Source: Micromonospora globbae
GTDB taxonomy: Bacteria > Actinomycetota > Actinomycetes > Mycobacteriales > Micromonosporaceae
Direction: 5' to 3'
Length of the DNA stretch: 64,000 nucleotides
Assembly (NCBI RefSeq): GCF_003610785.1
Contig: NZ_RAQQ01000001.1
Coordinates: forward strand, 492,435 to 556,434
The position numbers were made by a program, and so were the translations under genes. How positions within the stretch are numbered: the first letter of the stretch is position 1; each line of letters starts with the position of its first letter. Under the pieces are notes generated by a model, which was not told where the DNA came from, ran no database searches, and worked only from the letters and a program-made list of their open reading frames with translations. Shown here piece by piece: positions 1 through 8,852 of this stretch.

Positions 1-913
1 CGTGGTCGTTGATGCCGTCCTTCGGGTAGCGGGAGCGGCCCGGCAGCCCCCAGAGCCGCTCGGCGTTGGTCTCGTTGTCGCACAGCAGCGGGGTCGGCTC
101 CCCGTCGCCCTCCAGCAGCAGTTGGCCGAGCACCCAGTGCTCGCCGACGAGCCGCGACCCCTCACCCACGAGCCGGGGCACCCGGTCGGCGCCCGGCAGC
201 CCCCAGGCCCACGTGTTGCGGAACCAGAGCGTCGGCAGCACGTGCAGGGTGGCCGACCGGTCGCCCCGGTTCGCGGCGGTCACCACGATGCACAGGTCGG
301 TGGGGGACGCCTTCGCGTAGTCGACGGTCACCGCCCAGTACCGGTCGTCGTCGAAGATGCCGGTGTCGACCAGCTCGTACTCGGTGTCGTCCCGGCCGCG
401 CAGCGCGTTCACGGCGACCAGCTCGTCGTACGGGAAGGCGGCCTGGGGGTAGTGGTAGCGCCAGCGCATCCACGAGTGGGTGGGCGTGGAGTCCTCGTAC
501 CACCAGTACTCCTTCACGTCCTCGCCGTGGTTGCCGCCGTCGCCGCCGAGGCCGAACATCCGCTCCTTGAGGATCGGGTCCACGCCGTTCCACAGGGCGA
601 GCGCGAAACAGAACGTCTGCCGGTCGTCGCACACGCCGGCCATGCCGTCCTCGTTCCACCGGTACGCGCGGGACCGGGCGTGGTCGTGCGGGAAGTAGTC
701 CCAGGCCGTACCGTGCTCGCTGTAGTCCTCCCGCACCGTCCCCCACGCCCGCTCGGACAGGTAGGGGCCCCACGCGCGCCAGTCCTGCTCCCCGGCGTCG
801 GCCTGGGCGAGCCGGATCCGCTCGGCGTCGGGGGCCGGCGCGTCGGAGGGCGAAGGGTCAGTGATCACCTGCACATCTTCGACGCCGACCGGGTAGTTGA
901 CCACAGCGGTCAT
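1..913 (-). CDS. GH63/MGH1-like glycoside hydrolase (N-terminal part, runs off left edge)
   Basis: The 304 visible codons read without a stop from ATG at 913 to the window edge, so the C-terminal part lies outside. The N-terminus contains [32 protein letters not shown] and [10 protein letters not shown], and the visible part ends in YPKDGIND. I recognise these as the actinobacterial 'glucosidase' proteins of the GH63/MGH1-like (alpha/alpha)6-barrel family, usually near 880 residues. These are predicted to release glucose or short units from alpha-glucosides, but the substrate is not established. No signal peptide is seen, so it is probably cytoplasmic. It starts 42 bp from, and divergent to, a glycogen debranching enzyme, which supports an alpha-glucan role. 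The ribosome-binding site is weak (GAGA just upstream); the GTG at codon 16 is an alternative start. Confidence 0.8.
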   Translation of the reverse strand, partial: MTAVVNYPVGVEDVQVITDPSPSDAPAPDAERIRLAQADAGEQDWRAWGPYLSERAWGTVREDYSEHGTAWDYFPHDHARSRAYRWNEDGMAGVCDDRQTFCFALALWNGVDPILKERMFGLGGDGGNHGEDVKEYWWYEDSTPTHSWMRWRYHYPQAAFPYDELVAVNALRGRDDTEYELVDTGIFDDDRYWAVTVDYAKASPTDLCIVVTAANRGDRSATLHVLPTLWFRNTWAWGLPGADRVPRLVGEGSRLVGEHWVLGQLLLEGDGEPTPLLCDNETNAERLWGLPGRSRYPKDGINDH

Positions 914-955
914 TCTCTCGGTGGTGTGCGGCACGCCGCCGACGGTGGAGGAAAG

Positions 956-2899
956 TTGATCGACATTCGCTTCGGCCCCCAGGTCTGCACCGACCTGACC
1001 AGCGGGGCGACCCGGGAGTGGCTGGTGACCGACGGCGTCGGCGGGTACGCCATGGGCACGGTGAGCGGGCTGCGCACCCGCCGCTACCACGGGCTGCTCG
1101 TGGTGGCCGGCGAGCGGCCGGCGGTCCGCCGGGTGGGCCTCGTGAGCCTCGACCCGGCGGTGCTGCTCCCCTCCGGCGCGCGGGTGCGCCTCGGCGCGCA
1201 CGAGTGGGCCTCCGGCGCGGTGGACCCGCGCGGGTTCGAGCTGCTCGAGCGGTTCGCGCTCGTCGACGGGCTGCCCCGGTGGCGGTGGCGCGCCGGTGAC
1301 ATGGTGATCGAGCGGGAGCTCGCGATGCTGCCCGGCCGCTCGTGCGTGGCCGTGGTGCACCGGCTCGTCTCCGGCGGCCCGGTGCGGCTGGAGCTGGCCG
1401 CCGCCTGCACCTGGCGGGACGCGCACGGCGAGCGGCGCTCCGACGGCCCCGGCCTGCGCGTCGAGCCGGTGGCCGGCGGCGCGGTGGTGGAGGACGCGTT
1501 CCGGCTCGCCGGCCCGAACTGGGAACCCGAGGGGCAGTGGTGGCTCGGCGTGCACCACCGCGAGGAGGCGGCGCGCGGGCTGCCGCCCACGGAGGACCTC
1601 TGGTACGCGGGCCGCTTCTCCGGCACGCTGGACCGCCCCGGCGACACCGTGTCGGTGCTGGCCTGGAAGCACGACCCGGCCCCGGAGCCGCCACCGGCGG
1701 CCGAGGTGGTCGAGATCGCCCGCCGGCGCAACCGGCAGGTGGTGGCGCAGGCGGCGCCCCGCGACGACGTCGAGGCCACGCTGGCGCTGGCCGCCGACGC
1801 CTTCGTGGTGCGCACCGGCGACGCCCCGGTCGACGTGGTCGCCGGCTACCCGTGGTTCGGCACGTGGTCCCGCGACACGATGATCGCCTACGAGGGGCTG
1901 TTCCTCCGGACCGGCCGCGCCGACCTCGGCCGGGAGCTGCTGCGCGCGTACGCGGCGACGCTGTCGGAGGGGATGCTCGCGAACACGGCCGACACGGGCC
2001 GGGTGGAGTACAACACGGTCGACGCGACGCTGTGGTTCCTGCACGCGGTGGAGCGGCACGTGGCGCTCACCGGCGACACCGACCTCGGCGCCGAGGTGCT
2101 GCCGGCGCTGCTCGCGGTGGTCGACGCGCACCGGGCCGGCACCCGGTACGGCATCGCCGTCGACCCGGCCGACGGCCTGCTCACCCAGGGCGCTCCGGGG
2201 GCCGCGCTGACCTGGATGGACGCCCGCGTCCACGGGGTGCCGGTCACGCCGCGGGCCGGCAAGCCGGTCGAGGTCAACGCGCTCTGGGTCAACGGGCTGG
2301 CGGGGCTCGCCGAGCTGGCGGAGGCGTCCGGCCGGGACGCCGACGAGCTGCGCCGGATGCACGCCCGGGCCACCACGGCGTTCCGGGAGCGCTACCCGGC
2401 CCCGCCGGGATGGCTGTACGACGTGGTGGACGCGCCCGCGCCCGCGTACCCTCTGGGTGGGGGCGCGTTCCACGACGACGACTCGCTGCGGCCCAACCAG
2501 CTGCTGGCCTGGTCCCTGCCGTACGCCCCGCTGGAGCCCGACGAGCCGGCCCTGCGCCGAATCGCGGCCGCCCTGCTCACCCCGCTCGGCCCGCGCAGCC
2601 TCACCCCCGACGCGCCGGAGTTCGTGGGCCGCCACCGGGGCGGCCCGGCCGAGCGCGACGGCGCCTACCACCAGGGCACCGTGTGGCCGTGGCTCGTCGG
2701 CCCGTACGCGGACGCCTGCCGGCGGGCGAAGGTGCCCGTCGACGAGCTGTTCGTGGGTCTGGAGGCCCACCTGACCGAGTACGGTCTCGGCTCGGTGAGC
2801 GAGACCGCCGACGGGCTGGCGCCGCACGCGGCGACGGGCTGCCCGTTCCAGGCCTGGTCGGTCGCCGAGCTGCTGCGGGTGCGCCGGTCGGGTCGCTAG
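956..2899 (+). CDS. Amylo-alpha-1,6-glucosidase (glycogen debranching enzyme)
   Basis: A 647-residue protein hydrolysing alpha-1,6 branch points of glycogen-like glucans. The N-terminal domain holds [20 protein letters not shown] and [10 protein letters not shown], the hallmark of the archaeal/bacterial debranching enzyme N-terminal domain. The C-terminal (alpha/alpha)6 barrel includes [19 protein letters not shown] and [18 protein letters not shown], which carry acidic residues typical of GDE active sites. I chose the TTG at 956 because GGAGGAAAG lies directly upstream and because the conserved N-terminus would be lost from the next in-frame ATG. The open frame continues upstream only as the antisense of the divergent hydrolase. 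It is followed after 140 bp by a GT4 alpha-glucan synthase, so synthesis and debranching genes are adjacent. Confidence 0.9.
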   Translation: MIDIRFGPQVCTDLTSGATREWLVTDGVGGYAMGTVSGLRTRRYHGLLVVAGERPAVRRVGLVSLDPAVLLPSGARVRLGAHEWASGAVDPRGFELLERFALVDGLPRWRWRAGDMVIERELAMLPGRSCVAVVHRLVSGGPVRLELAAACTWRDAHGERRSDGPGLRVEPVAGGAVVEDAFRLAGPNWEPEGQWWLGVHHREEAARGLPPTEDLWYAGRFSGTLDRPGDTVSVLAWKHDPAPEPPPAAEVVEIARRRNRQVVAQAAPRDDVEATLALAADAFVVRTGDAPVDVVAGYPWFGTWSRDTMIAYEGLFLRTGRADLGRELLRAYAATLSEGMLANTADTGRVEYNTVDATLWFLHAVERHVALTGDTDLGAEVLPALLAVVDAHRAGTRYGIAVDPADGLLTQGAPGAALTWMDARVHGVPVTPRAGKPVEVNALWVNGLAGLAELAEASGRDADELRRMHARATTAFRERYPAPPGWLYDVVDAPAPAYPLGGGAFHDDDSLRPNQLLAWSLPYAPLEPDEPALRRIAAALLTPLGPRSLTPDAPEFVGRHRGGPAERDGAYHQGTVWPWLVGPYADACRRAKVPVDELFVGLEAHLTEYGLGSVSETADGLAPHAATGCPFQAWSVAELLRVRRSGR

Positions 2900-3038
2900 C
2901 GCTTTACACGAGCGCAACGAGTGTGTCTCCGCTGGTTAGCCCGTTGCCGGCAGGATGGGTGTCGATCCCAGACGCGACGACGGGCACCGGCAGGGGTGCC
3001 GGTCGGCGCGCGCCCGGAGACAACTCAGAGGGGGCCGC

Positions 3039-4370
3039 ATGTCCGCTGACGCCGACGTGATCGACATCCACCCCGCCCGGCACCAGAGGGTGCTCATGCT
3101 GTCCTGGGAGTACCCGCCGGTGCTCGTCGGCGGACTCGGCCGACACGTCCACGCCCTCTCCACCGCCCTCGCCGCCGCCGGCCACCACGTCACCGTCGTC
3201 ACCCGCCACACCGACGGCGCACCCACCGAGGAATACACCGACGGCGTCCGCATCATCCGCGCCACCGAAGACCCCGTCACCTTCCCCCTGGCCACCCCCA
3301 GCCTCCTCGCCTGGACCATGGCCTTCAACCACACCCTCACCCGCGCCGCCCTCCACGCCACCACCAGCGACACCTACGACGTCATCCACGCCCACGACTG
3401 GCTCGTCGCCCACACCGCCATCACCCTCCGCGAACACCTCGACCTCCCCCTCGTCACCACCATCCACGCCACCGAAGCCGGCCGACACCAAGGCTGGCTC
3501 CCCGACGAGATGAACCGCACCATCCACGCCGTCGAACACTGGCTCACCACCGAATCCGGCCGCGTCATCGCCTGCTCCGGCTACATGCGCGACCAGGTCA
3601 CCACGCTCTTCGACCTGCCTACGGGGCAGGTGGACGTGGTGCCCAACGGGGTCGACGACCGCGCCTGGCGGGCCCGGCCGCCGGCGGTCGCCTCGGCCCG
3701 GGCGCGGTTCGCGGCGAACGGCCCGCTGGTCGGGTACGCGGGCCGTCTCGTCTACGAGAAGGGCGTGCAGCACCTGGTCCACGCCGTGCCCCACCTGCGG
3801 CGGCGGCACGCGGGACTGCGGGTGGTGATCGCCGGCGACGGCCCGTACCGGGGCGAACTTGAGGAGGAGGCCCGGCGGCTCGCGCTCGGGGACACCGTAC
3901 GGTTCACCGGCTTCCTCGACACCACGCAGCTGCCCGCGATGCTGGGGGCCACCGACGCGACCGTGGTGCCCAGCCTCTACGAACCGTTCGGCATGGTGGC
4001 CCTCGAGGCGGCCGCCGCCGGCGCGCCGCTCGCCGTGGCGGCCACCGGCGGCCTCGCCGAGATCGTCGAGCCCGGCGTCACCGGGGTGACCTTCCCGCAC
4101 AGCGACCCGGACGCCCTCGCCGGGGCGGTCGACCAGCTCCTCGCCGACGAGGTCTTCGCGCGGCGGGTCGCCCGGCAGGCCCGGGCCATGGTCGGCGAGC
4201 GCTACGGGTGGGCCACCATCGCGGCGCGGACGGCGGCCACCTACGCCCGCGCGGCCCGCGAGCACGGGCCGTCGCAGGCCCGCCGCGCGGCCGCCCGGGT
4301 GGCCGGCGCGCCACCGCGCATCGCGATCCCCGAGGGGAACCTGCTCGGCGGCGGGGGCGCGGCCAGCTGA
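3039..4370 (+). CDS. GT4 glycosyltransferase, glycogen-synthase-like (Rv3032-type)
   Basis: A 443-residue retaining GT-B glycosyltransferase. The N-terminal Rossmann domain begins LMLSWEYPPVLVGGLGRHVH, and the C-terminal GT4 domain has the EPFGMVALEAAAAG donor-site block with its Glu-x7-Glu pair. From memory it resembles mycobacterial Rv3032, an alpha-1,4-glucosyltransferase linked to glycogen and methylglucose lipopolysaccharide; that function is inferred here. The ATG at 3039 follows GAGGGGG with 5-6 bases of spacing. The 139 bp upstream contain a small 7-bp hairpin (2986-3003) and could hold its promoter. Codon usage changes sharply inside the gene: from about 3130 to 3600 almost every codon ends in C, while the rest uses the normal C/G mix, suggesting a mosaic origin. 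Confidence 0.87.
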   Translation: MSADADVIDIHPARHQRVLMLSWEYPPVLVGGLGRHVHALSTALAAAGHHVTVVTRHTDGAPTEEYTDGVRIIRATEDPVTFPLATPSLLAWTMAFNHTLTRAALHATTSDTYDVIHAHDWLVAHTAITLREHLDLPLVTTIHATEAGRHQGWLPDEMNRTIHAVEHWLTTESGRVIACSGYMRDQVTTLFDLPTGQVDVVPNGVDDRAWRARPPAVASARARFAANGPLVGYAGRLVYEKGVQHLVHAVPHLRRRHAGLRVVIAGDGPYRGELEEEARRLALGDTVRFTGFLDTTQLPAMLGATDATVVPSLYEPFGMVALEAAAAGAPLAVAATGGLAEIVEPGVTGVTFPHSDPDALAGAVDQLLADEVFARRVARQARAMVGERYGWATIAARTAATYARAAREHGPSQARRAAARVAGAPPRIAIPEGNLLGGGGAAS

Positions 4371-4377
4371 GACGTCA

Positions 4378-4414
4378 CCGCCGGGGTGGTGGGCGGCACC
4401 CGCCACCCCGGCGG
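4378..4414. terminator. Bidirectional terminator between convergent genes
   Basis: Perfect 12-bp inverted repeat CCGCCGGGGTGG / CCACCCCGGCGG with a 13-base loop, just after the GT4 stop codon. A second copy of the right arm lies at 4441-4452, so two alternative stems are possible. No U-tract follows, as is common for high-GC actinomycete terminators. Confidence 0.6.
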
Positions 4415-4463
4415 CCGGTCGGGGGTGGCAGGCGGCACCGCCACCCCGGCGGCCCGTCGCGGG

Positions 4464-5984
4464 TCAGCGCGCCGACGCCGTGATCTTCGGGAAGAGCGGT
4501 CGCGGGTCGGGGAGCCGCCCCGCCGACGGGGTGCACTGGGCGGCGATCCGTCCGGCCGTGTCGGGGAGGAAGGGTCCGATCAGCTCGGCGAGGGCCCGGC
4601 AGGCCCGGACGAGGACGTCCAGAGCGGCGTCGAGGTTCGCGGCGGCGTCGAGATCGCCGTCGCCCTCGGCCCTGGACAGCTGCCAGGGCCGCACGTGCTC
4701 GACGAAGCGGTTCGCCTCCTCGACCACGCTCCAGATCGCGGCGGTGGCGGCCCGGAAGTCGAAGGCGTCCAGAGCCGCCGCGACCAGGCGCGGCGCCTGC
4801 CGGGAGGCGGTCGTCAGCCGCTGCGCGTCAGCCGGCTCCCCGGTGCCGGTCGGGGGTCGACCGGCACGGTAGCGGTGCACCATCGTGACGACGCGGTTCA
4901 CGAGGTTGCCCAGGTCGTCGGCGAGGTCGCCGTTGGCGCGGTCGACGAGCTTCTCGACGGTGAAGTCCGCGTCGCCCACCCGCGGCACCTCACGCAGCAG
5001 CCACCACCGCACCGGGTCGGTCCCGAACCGGGCGACGAGGTCGACGGGATCGACGGCGACGCCCGTCGACTTGCTGATCTTCCTGCCGTCGGCGGTCAGG
5101 TAGTCGTGGACGAGGATGTCGGTGGGCAGGGGTTCGCCCGCCGACAGCAGCATCGCCGGCCAGTACACGGCGTGGAAGCGCACGACGCCCTTGCCGAGCA
5201 GGTGCACCCGACGGGGGCTGTCCGCCCACCAGCGCCGGTAGTCGGGGCCGTGGTGGGCGTAGTCGAGCGCGGTGACGTAGTTGCCCAGGGCGTCCCACCA
5301 CACGTAGACGACCTGGTCGGGGTCACCGGGCACCGGGATGCCCCAGCCACGGGCGCGGGTCTGCGAACGGGAGACGCTGAAGTCGTCGAGGCCGGCCGCG
5401 ATGAAGCTGAGCACCTCGTTGCGGCGCGCCGCCGGTTCGATCCTCAACCGCCCACTCTCGATCAGGTCGTGGAGCCGGTCCTGGTAGCGGGACAGGCGGA
5501 AGAACCAGTTCTGCTCGGTGACGCGCTGGGGCGCGGTGTCGTGCTCCGGGCAGCGCCCGTCGCGAAGCTCGGCCTCCGTGTAGAACTGTTCGCACCCCAC
5601 GCAGTACAGCCCCTCGTAGTGCTTCCGGTAGAGATCCCCGGACGCCGCGCAGGCGCGCCAGAGGCGTTCCACCCCGGAGCGGTGCCGAGGGTCCCGGCTC
5701 GTGCGGATGAAGTCGTCGAAGGACAGCGCCAACGGTTCGCGCAGGGCCTCGAACGCGGCGGCGTTGCGGTCGACGAGATCCTGGGTCGGCAGGCCCTCGG
5801 CCTCGGCCGCCAGCACGTTCTTGAGCGAGTTGTCGTCGGTTCCGGTCAGGAACCGCACCTCGTCGCCGCGTTGGCGCCGGTGCCGGGCCAGCACGTCGGC
5901 CTGCACGAGTTCCAGCGCGAACCCGAGGTGCGGGCGGGCGTTGACGTAGGGGATCGTGGTGGTCACATAGAACCTGTCGGGCAT
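4464..5984 (-). CDS. metG: Methionyl-tRNA synthetase
   Basis: A 506-residue class I aminoacyl-tRNA synthetase charging tRNA-Met. Near the N-terminus, VTTTIPYVNARPHLGF carries the HIGH-type motif as HLGF (residues 19-22). The KMSKS loop is KISKS at residues 302-306. A single zinc-knuckle-like region (CVGC followed by CPEH) lies between, and the anticodon-binding helical domain completes the protein without the C-terminal dimerisation extension of longer MetRS forms. The ATG at 5984 has a strong AGGAGG upstream; the open frame continues further but without family similarity. It is isolated among metabolic genes and preceded by a Met-rich leader ORF and two hairpins, so it looks conditionally expressed. 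It may be a second, inducible MetRS, but whether the genome has another copy cannot be seen here. Confidence 0.93.
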   Translation of the reverse strand: MPDRFYVTTTIPYVNARPHLGFALELVQADVLARHRRQRGDEVRFLTGTDDNSLKNVLAAEAEGLPTQDLVDRNAAAFEALREPLALSFDDFIRTSRDPRHRSGVERLWRACAASGDLYRKHYEGLYCVGCEQFYTEAELRDGRCPEHDTAPQRVTEQNWFFRLSRYQDRLHDLIESGRLRIEPAARRNEVLSFIAAGLDDFSVSRSQTRARGWGIPVPGDPDQVVYVWWDALGNYVTALDYAHHGPDYRRWWADSPRRVHLLGKGVVRFHAVYWPAMLLSAGEPLPTDILVHDYLTADGRKISKSTGVAVDPVDLVARFGTDPVRWWLLREVPRVGDADFTVEKLVDRANGDLADDLGNLVNRVVTMVHRYRAGRPPTGTGEPADAQRLTTASRQAPRLVAAALDAFDFRAATAAIWSVVEEANRFVEHVRPWQLSRAEGDGDLDAAANLDAALDVLVRACRALAELIGPFLPDTAGRIAAQCTPSAGRLPDPRPLFPKITASAR

Positions 5985-6029
5985 CGGAACCTCCTGGAAA
6001 AGCGCCGGGGCTCCGACCCGCACGTGAAT

Positions 6030-6094
6030 CGAGGCCCCGTGACCGGGGCCTCGTGACGTCATCCGTCCCGCGTCAACAGCCCCGCTGGCGGGGC
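6030..6094 (-). promoter_or_regulatory. Candidate methionine-responsive transcription attenuator of metG
   Basis: Read on the minus strand, segment 1 (GCCCCG, 6094-6089) and segment 2 (CGGGGC, 6084-6079) form a 6-bp hairpin with loop CCAG. Segments 3 and 4 form a 10-bp hairpin (6053-6030) with loop GTCA, followed by 45 bases to the metG ATG. Segment 2 is also fully complementary to GCCCCG in segment 3 (6049-6044). Segment 1 begins at the second of two consecutive Met codons in the leader ORF. A ribosome stalled there would mask segment 1, allow 2:3 pairing and prevent the 3:4 terminator-like stem. This is the classical geometry of amino-acid attenuation; function is inferred. Confidence 0.62.
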
Positions 6095-6123
6095 ATCATG
6101 ACCGGGACGGAGGACGTACGCAT
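6073..6123 (-). CDS. Candidate metG leader peptide (16 aa, tandem Met codons)
   Basis: Short frame ATG at 6123 to TGA at 6075-6073 encoding MRTSSVPVMMPRQRGC. Codons 9 and 10 are consecutive ATG and lie directly before the first attenuator arm. There is no Shine-Dalgarno sequence, but TACGGT (6135-6130) sits exactly six bases before the ATG and GTGAAC lies 18 bases further upstream, so a leaderless transcript starting at or next to this ATG is plausible. The frame is also open upstream (to 6255), but that extension has no family resemblance. Translation would act only to sense charged Met-tRNA. Conservation was not tested. Confidence 0.58.
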   Translation of the reverse strand: MRTSSVPVMMPRQRGC

Positions 6124-6129
6124 GGCAGC

Positions 6130-6159
6130 ACCGTAACAGCCACCGGCGCTCACGTTCAC
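6130..6159 (-). promoter_or_regulatory. Possible promoter of the metG leader transcript
   Basis: Minus-strand GTGAAC (6159-6154), an 18-base spacer, then TACGGT (6135-6130). The predicted start falls at or beside the leader ATG at 6123. The -35 match is weak. Confidence 0.35.
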
Positions 6160-6168
6160 CGGGTTTGT

Positions 6169-6216
6169 GCCCGCCTCCGTGGCCCCCACTCCGCCCGCCT
6201 CCGTGGCCCCCACTCC
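6169..6216. repeat. Two perfect 24-bp tandem repeats
   Basis: Units at 6169-6192 and 6193-6216 are identical (beginning GCCCGCCTCCGTGG), followed by a partial third start. They sit in the 195-bp divergent region between the metG leader and the Ser/Thr kinase gene. A slippage product is likely; no function is evident. Confidence 0.8.
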
Positions 6217-6318
6217 GCCCGCCCCCGGCGGCGCGACGAACCGCCGAACGCGCACTGATGAGGAAACGAGGGTCGGTAGCTATGGTGTAACCGGGGGTGA
6301 CCGAGGGGGAACGCGAGC

Positions 6319-7941
6319 GTGCACCAGCTGCTGATCGCGGGCCGGTACCGGCTGGTCGACCTGGTCGGCACCGGTGGCATGGGCAGAGTCTGGCGGGCCC
6401 GCGACGAGCTGCTGCACCGCGACGTCGCGGTCAAGGAGGTCGTGCCGCCGGTCTGGCTGGGCGAGGCCGAGCGCGACGACCTGCGGCGCCGTACGCTGCG
6501 CGAGGCGCGCACCGCCGCCCGGCTGAGCCACCCCAACGTGGTGCGGATCTACGACGTGGTGCACGACCGGGACAGCCCGTGGATCGTGATGGAGTACGTC
6601 GAGTCCCGCTCGCTGCAGCAGATCCTCGCCGTCGACGGCCCGCTGAGCCCGGCCCGGACCGCCCGGATCGGGCTGGCCGTGCTCGCCGCGCTGCGCGCCG
6701 CCCACACCGCGGGAGTGCTCCACCGCGACGTGAAGCCGCACAACGTGCTGGTGGCCACGGACGGGCGGGTGGTGCTCACCGACTTCGGCCTGGCCACGTT
6801 CACCGGTGGGGACGCCGCGATGACCGGCCCCGGGATGATCCTCGGCTCGCCGCACTTCGTGGCACCCGAACGGGCGCGCGACGGGATCTCCGACCCGCGT
6901 ACCGACCTGTGGTCGCTCGGCGCGACGCTCTACGCGGCCGTCGAGGGCCAGCCCCCGTACGCCCGGGACAGCGCCATGGCGACGCTCTCCGCCCTGGCCA
7001 CCGACCCTCCGGACCCGATGCGCCGGGCCGGGCCGCTGCGCCCGGTCCTCACCGGTCTGTTGCAGCGCGACCCGTGGCGGCGGCTGACCGCCGTCGAGGC
7101 GGAACCGCTGCTGCGCAGGGCCGCCACGGCGACACCGGAACCGACCCGGCGGGCGGCTCCGGACCCGACCCGACCGCCAGCTCCCGGCCCGACCCGGCGG
7201 GCGGCTCCGGACCCGGCCGGGCCGGCGGCGGAACGGGCCGCGCCGGCGCGGTCCGGACCGCGAGCGCGGCGCGGCCAGCGCGTCGCGGTCGGCGTCGCGG
7301 CCGCCGCGACCGCGCTGCTGGCCGCCGTCGGCACGGGACTGGCGATGGCCGCCCGCGACCGGTCCGAGAGGGAACCGTCGGGGACGGGTGCCGGCGTCGG
7401 CCCCACCCGCCCGGCGGCCGCCTTCGCCTGTGTGGCCGCCCCGCCCGCGGCGGCCAGCCCCGTGCCGTCGGTGCCGCCGCCACCCGGTGCCCGCTTCCGG
7501 CTGGTGCCGGGCTGGACGTGGTACACGGATCCGACCGGCTTCCAGATCGCCGCGCCGATCGCCTGGCTGCACTGGACCGAGGACGCGGTCACCTGCTTCC
7601 GGGAACCGGGCGGCACCCGGGTGCTCAGCGTCGAGGCGAGCGTCGCCCGCGCCGACCCGGTGGCGTGGTGGCGGGCCGAGGAGCGGCGGCTGACCGGTGA
7701 CGGGGCGCTGCCGGGCTACCGCCGGGTCGACATCTCCCCCATGGACATCTTCGACGGTGGGGCGGTCTGGGAGTGCGCCTGGCTCAACCCGGCCGGCGAG
7801 CGGGTCCACACCGCACGGCTGCTCGCGAACACCTCGGCCGACCGCGCGTACACCGTCTCATGGTTGACAAAAGAGTTCGACTGGCAGGTCAACGCGACAT
7901 ACTTCCCCATGATCCGGCAGAGCTTCACACCGGCGCTCTGA
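6319..7941 (+). CDS. Transmembrane serine/threonine protein kinase (PknB-like)
   Basis: A 540-residue Hanks-type kinase. The glycine loop is GTGGMGRVW (17-25), the ATP-binding lysine is K39, the catalytic loop is HRDVKPHN (135-142), DFG lies at 155-157, and an APE-like VAPERA follows. A Pro/Arg-rich juxtamembrane segment (about 275-315) contains repeated TRRAAPDP units, then one membrane helix (about 321-341). The C-terminal extracytoplasmic domain of roughly 180 residues (TWYTDPTGFQIAAPIAWLHW onward) is presumably the sensor; it lacks PASTA repeats, so it probably does not read peptidoglycan as PknB does. The GTG at 6319 follows GAGGGGG. It stands alone with no phosphatase or FHA gene next to it, so its targets are unknown. 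Confidence 0.92.
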   Translation: MHQLLIAGRYRLVDLVGTGGMGRVWRARDELLHRDVAVKEVVPPVWLGEAERDDLRRRTLREARTAARLSHPNVVRIYDVVHDRDSPWIVMEYVESRSLQQILAVDGPLSPARTARIGLAVLAALRAAHTAGVLHRDVKPHNVLVATDGRVVLTDFGLATFTGGDAAMTGPGMILGSPHFVAPERARDGISDPRTDLWSLGATLYAAVEGQPPYARDSAMATLSALATDPPDPMRRAGPLRPVLTGLLQRDPWRRLTAVEAEPLLRRAATATPEPTRRAAPDPTRPPAPGPTRRAAPDPAGPAAERAAPARSGPRARRGQRVAVGVAAAATALLAAVGTGLAMAARDRSEREPSGTGAGVGPTRPAAAFACVAAPPAAASPVPSVPPPPGARFRLVPGWTWYTDPTGFQIAAPIAWLHWTEDAVTCFREPGGTRVLSVEASVARADPVAWWRAEERRLTGDGALPGYRRVDISPMDIFDGGAVWECAWLNPAGERVHTARLLANTSADRAYTVSWLTKEFDWQVNATYFPMIRQSFTPAL

Positions 7942-8042
7942 GTCCCTCCTCAGTGGATGTCCGGGGGTTTCCGCACCGGCGCGGGATGTGACTAGAGTGA
8001 TCTCGCTCGGGCGCTCAAGATCCCTGAGGAGGGTGAGCCGAC

Positions 8043-8852
8043 ATGATGGGTCCCTCGCACGCGCTCTCCGGCGCGGCGGTGTGGCTGACCGGGTCCTGGG
8101 CGCTGGACCAGTTCGCCGACTACCATCAGTCGCCGCTCGCGCTGGCCGTGGGCACGGCGGTCTGCGCCGGCGGGGCGCTCTTCCCCGACCTCGACCTGTC
8201 CGGCAAGGTGACCCGCAACCAGGGCGGCGCCACGGTGGCGCGCACCTTCGGCGTGGTCAGCCTCTTCTTCGCCGAGGTCATGGAGAAGGTGTCGCTCGGC
8301 GTCTACTACGCCACGAAGCTGAGCCGGGATCCGAAACGGAACAACGGCCACCGCACCCTGACCCACACGATCCCCTTCACCGTGCTGGTCGGCTGGGGCA
8401 CCACGGCCCTCTGCACCGCGTACGGCAAGTGGGCCGTCATCGGGATCCTCTTCTTCATGATCGGGCTCGCGCTGCGCGGCCTGTTCGACGAGTGGGCCGA
8501 GCGCGCCGGCTGGGTGGTCGTCACCCTGCTGTCGCTGGCCGCGGCCTGGTTCACCTACGCGAACCTGCCGGGCGGGCGCGGCTATCCGATGATCGGCCTG
8601 GCCGTCGGAGTGGGCTGTTTCGTGCACATCCTCGGCGACATGATCACCAGGGCCGGCGTACCGATCCTCTGGCCGATCCCCATCAAACGTCGGATGTGGA
8701 CGATGGTCGGCCTGCCCAACAAGATCGCGCTGCGCACCGGCAGCAAGGCCGAGGTGGTCGTGCTCCGGGCGGTGATGACCGTCGTGGCGGTGCTCGCCGC
8801 GGCCGGGCTCGTGGCGCGTCCGGTGCTGAACCGGTTCGACATCGAGATATGA
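8043..8852 (+). CDS. YdjM-like membrane-associated metal-dependent hydrolase
   Basis: A 269-residue polytopic membrane protein of the YdjM/DUF457 family. Conserved metal-site candidates are GPSHALSG near residue 4, GALFPDLD near 50 and NGHRTLTHT near 100, followed by several hydrophobic helices and a cytoplasmic PIKRRMWTMVGLPNK segment. The family is annotated as metal-dependent hydrolase, but its true substrate is unknown. The ATG at 8043 follows GAGGAGGGTGAGC; ATG at 8046 is equally possible. TAGAGT at 7993-7998 could be a -10 element. Its stop codon overlaps the start of the next gene (ATGA), so the two are translationally coupled. Confidence 0.82.
   Translation: MMGPSHALSGAAVWLTGSWALDQFADYHQSPLALAVGTAVCAGGALFPDLDLSGKVTRNQGGATVARTFGVVSLFFAEVMEKVSLGVYYATKLSRDPKRNNGHRTLTHTIPFTVLVGWGTTALCTAYGKWAVIGILFFMIGLALRGLFDEWAERAGWVVVTLLSLAAAWFTYANLPGGRGYPMIGLAVGVGCFVHILGDMITRAGVPILWPIPIKRRMWTMVGLPNKIALRTGSKAEVVVLRAVMTVVAVLAAAGLVARPVLNRFDIEI

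Noticed and set aside
2..955. Plus-strand open frame continuing 318 codons upstream of the debranching enzyme
   Set aside because: It is the antisense of the GH63-like gene, whose minus-strand reading has clear family motifs; a ribosome-binding site marks the TTG at 956.
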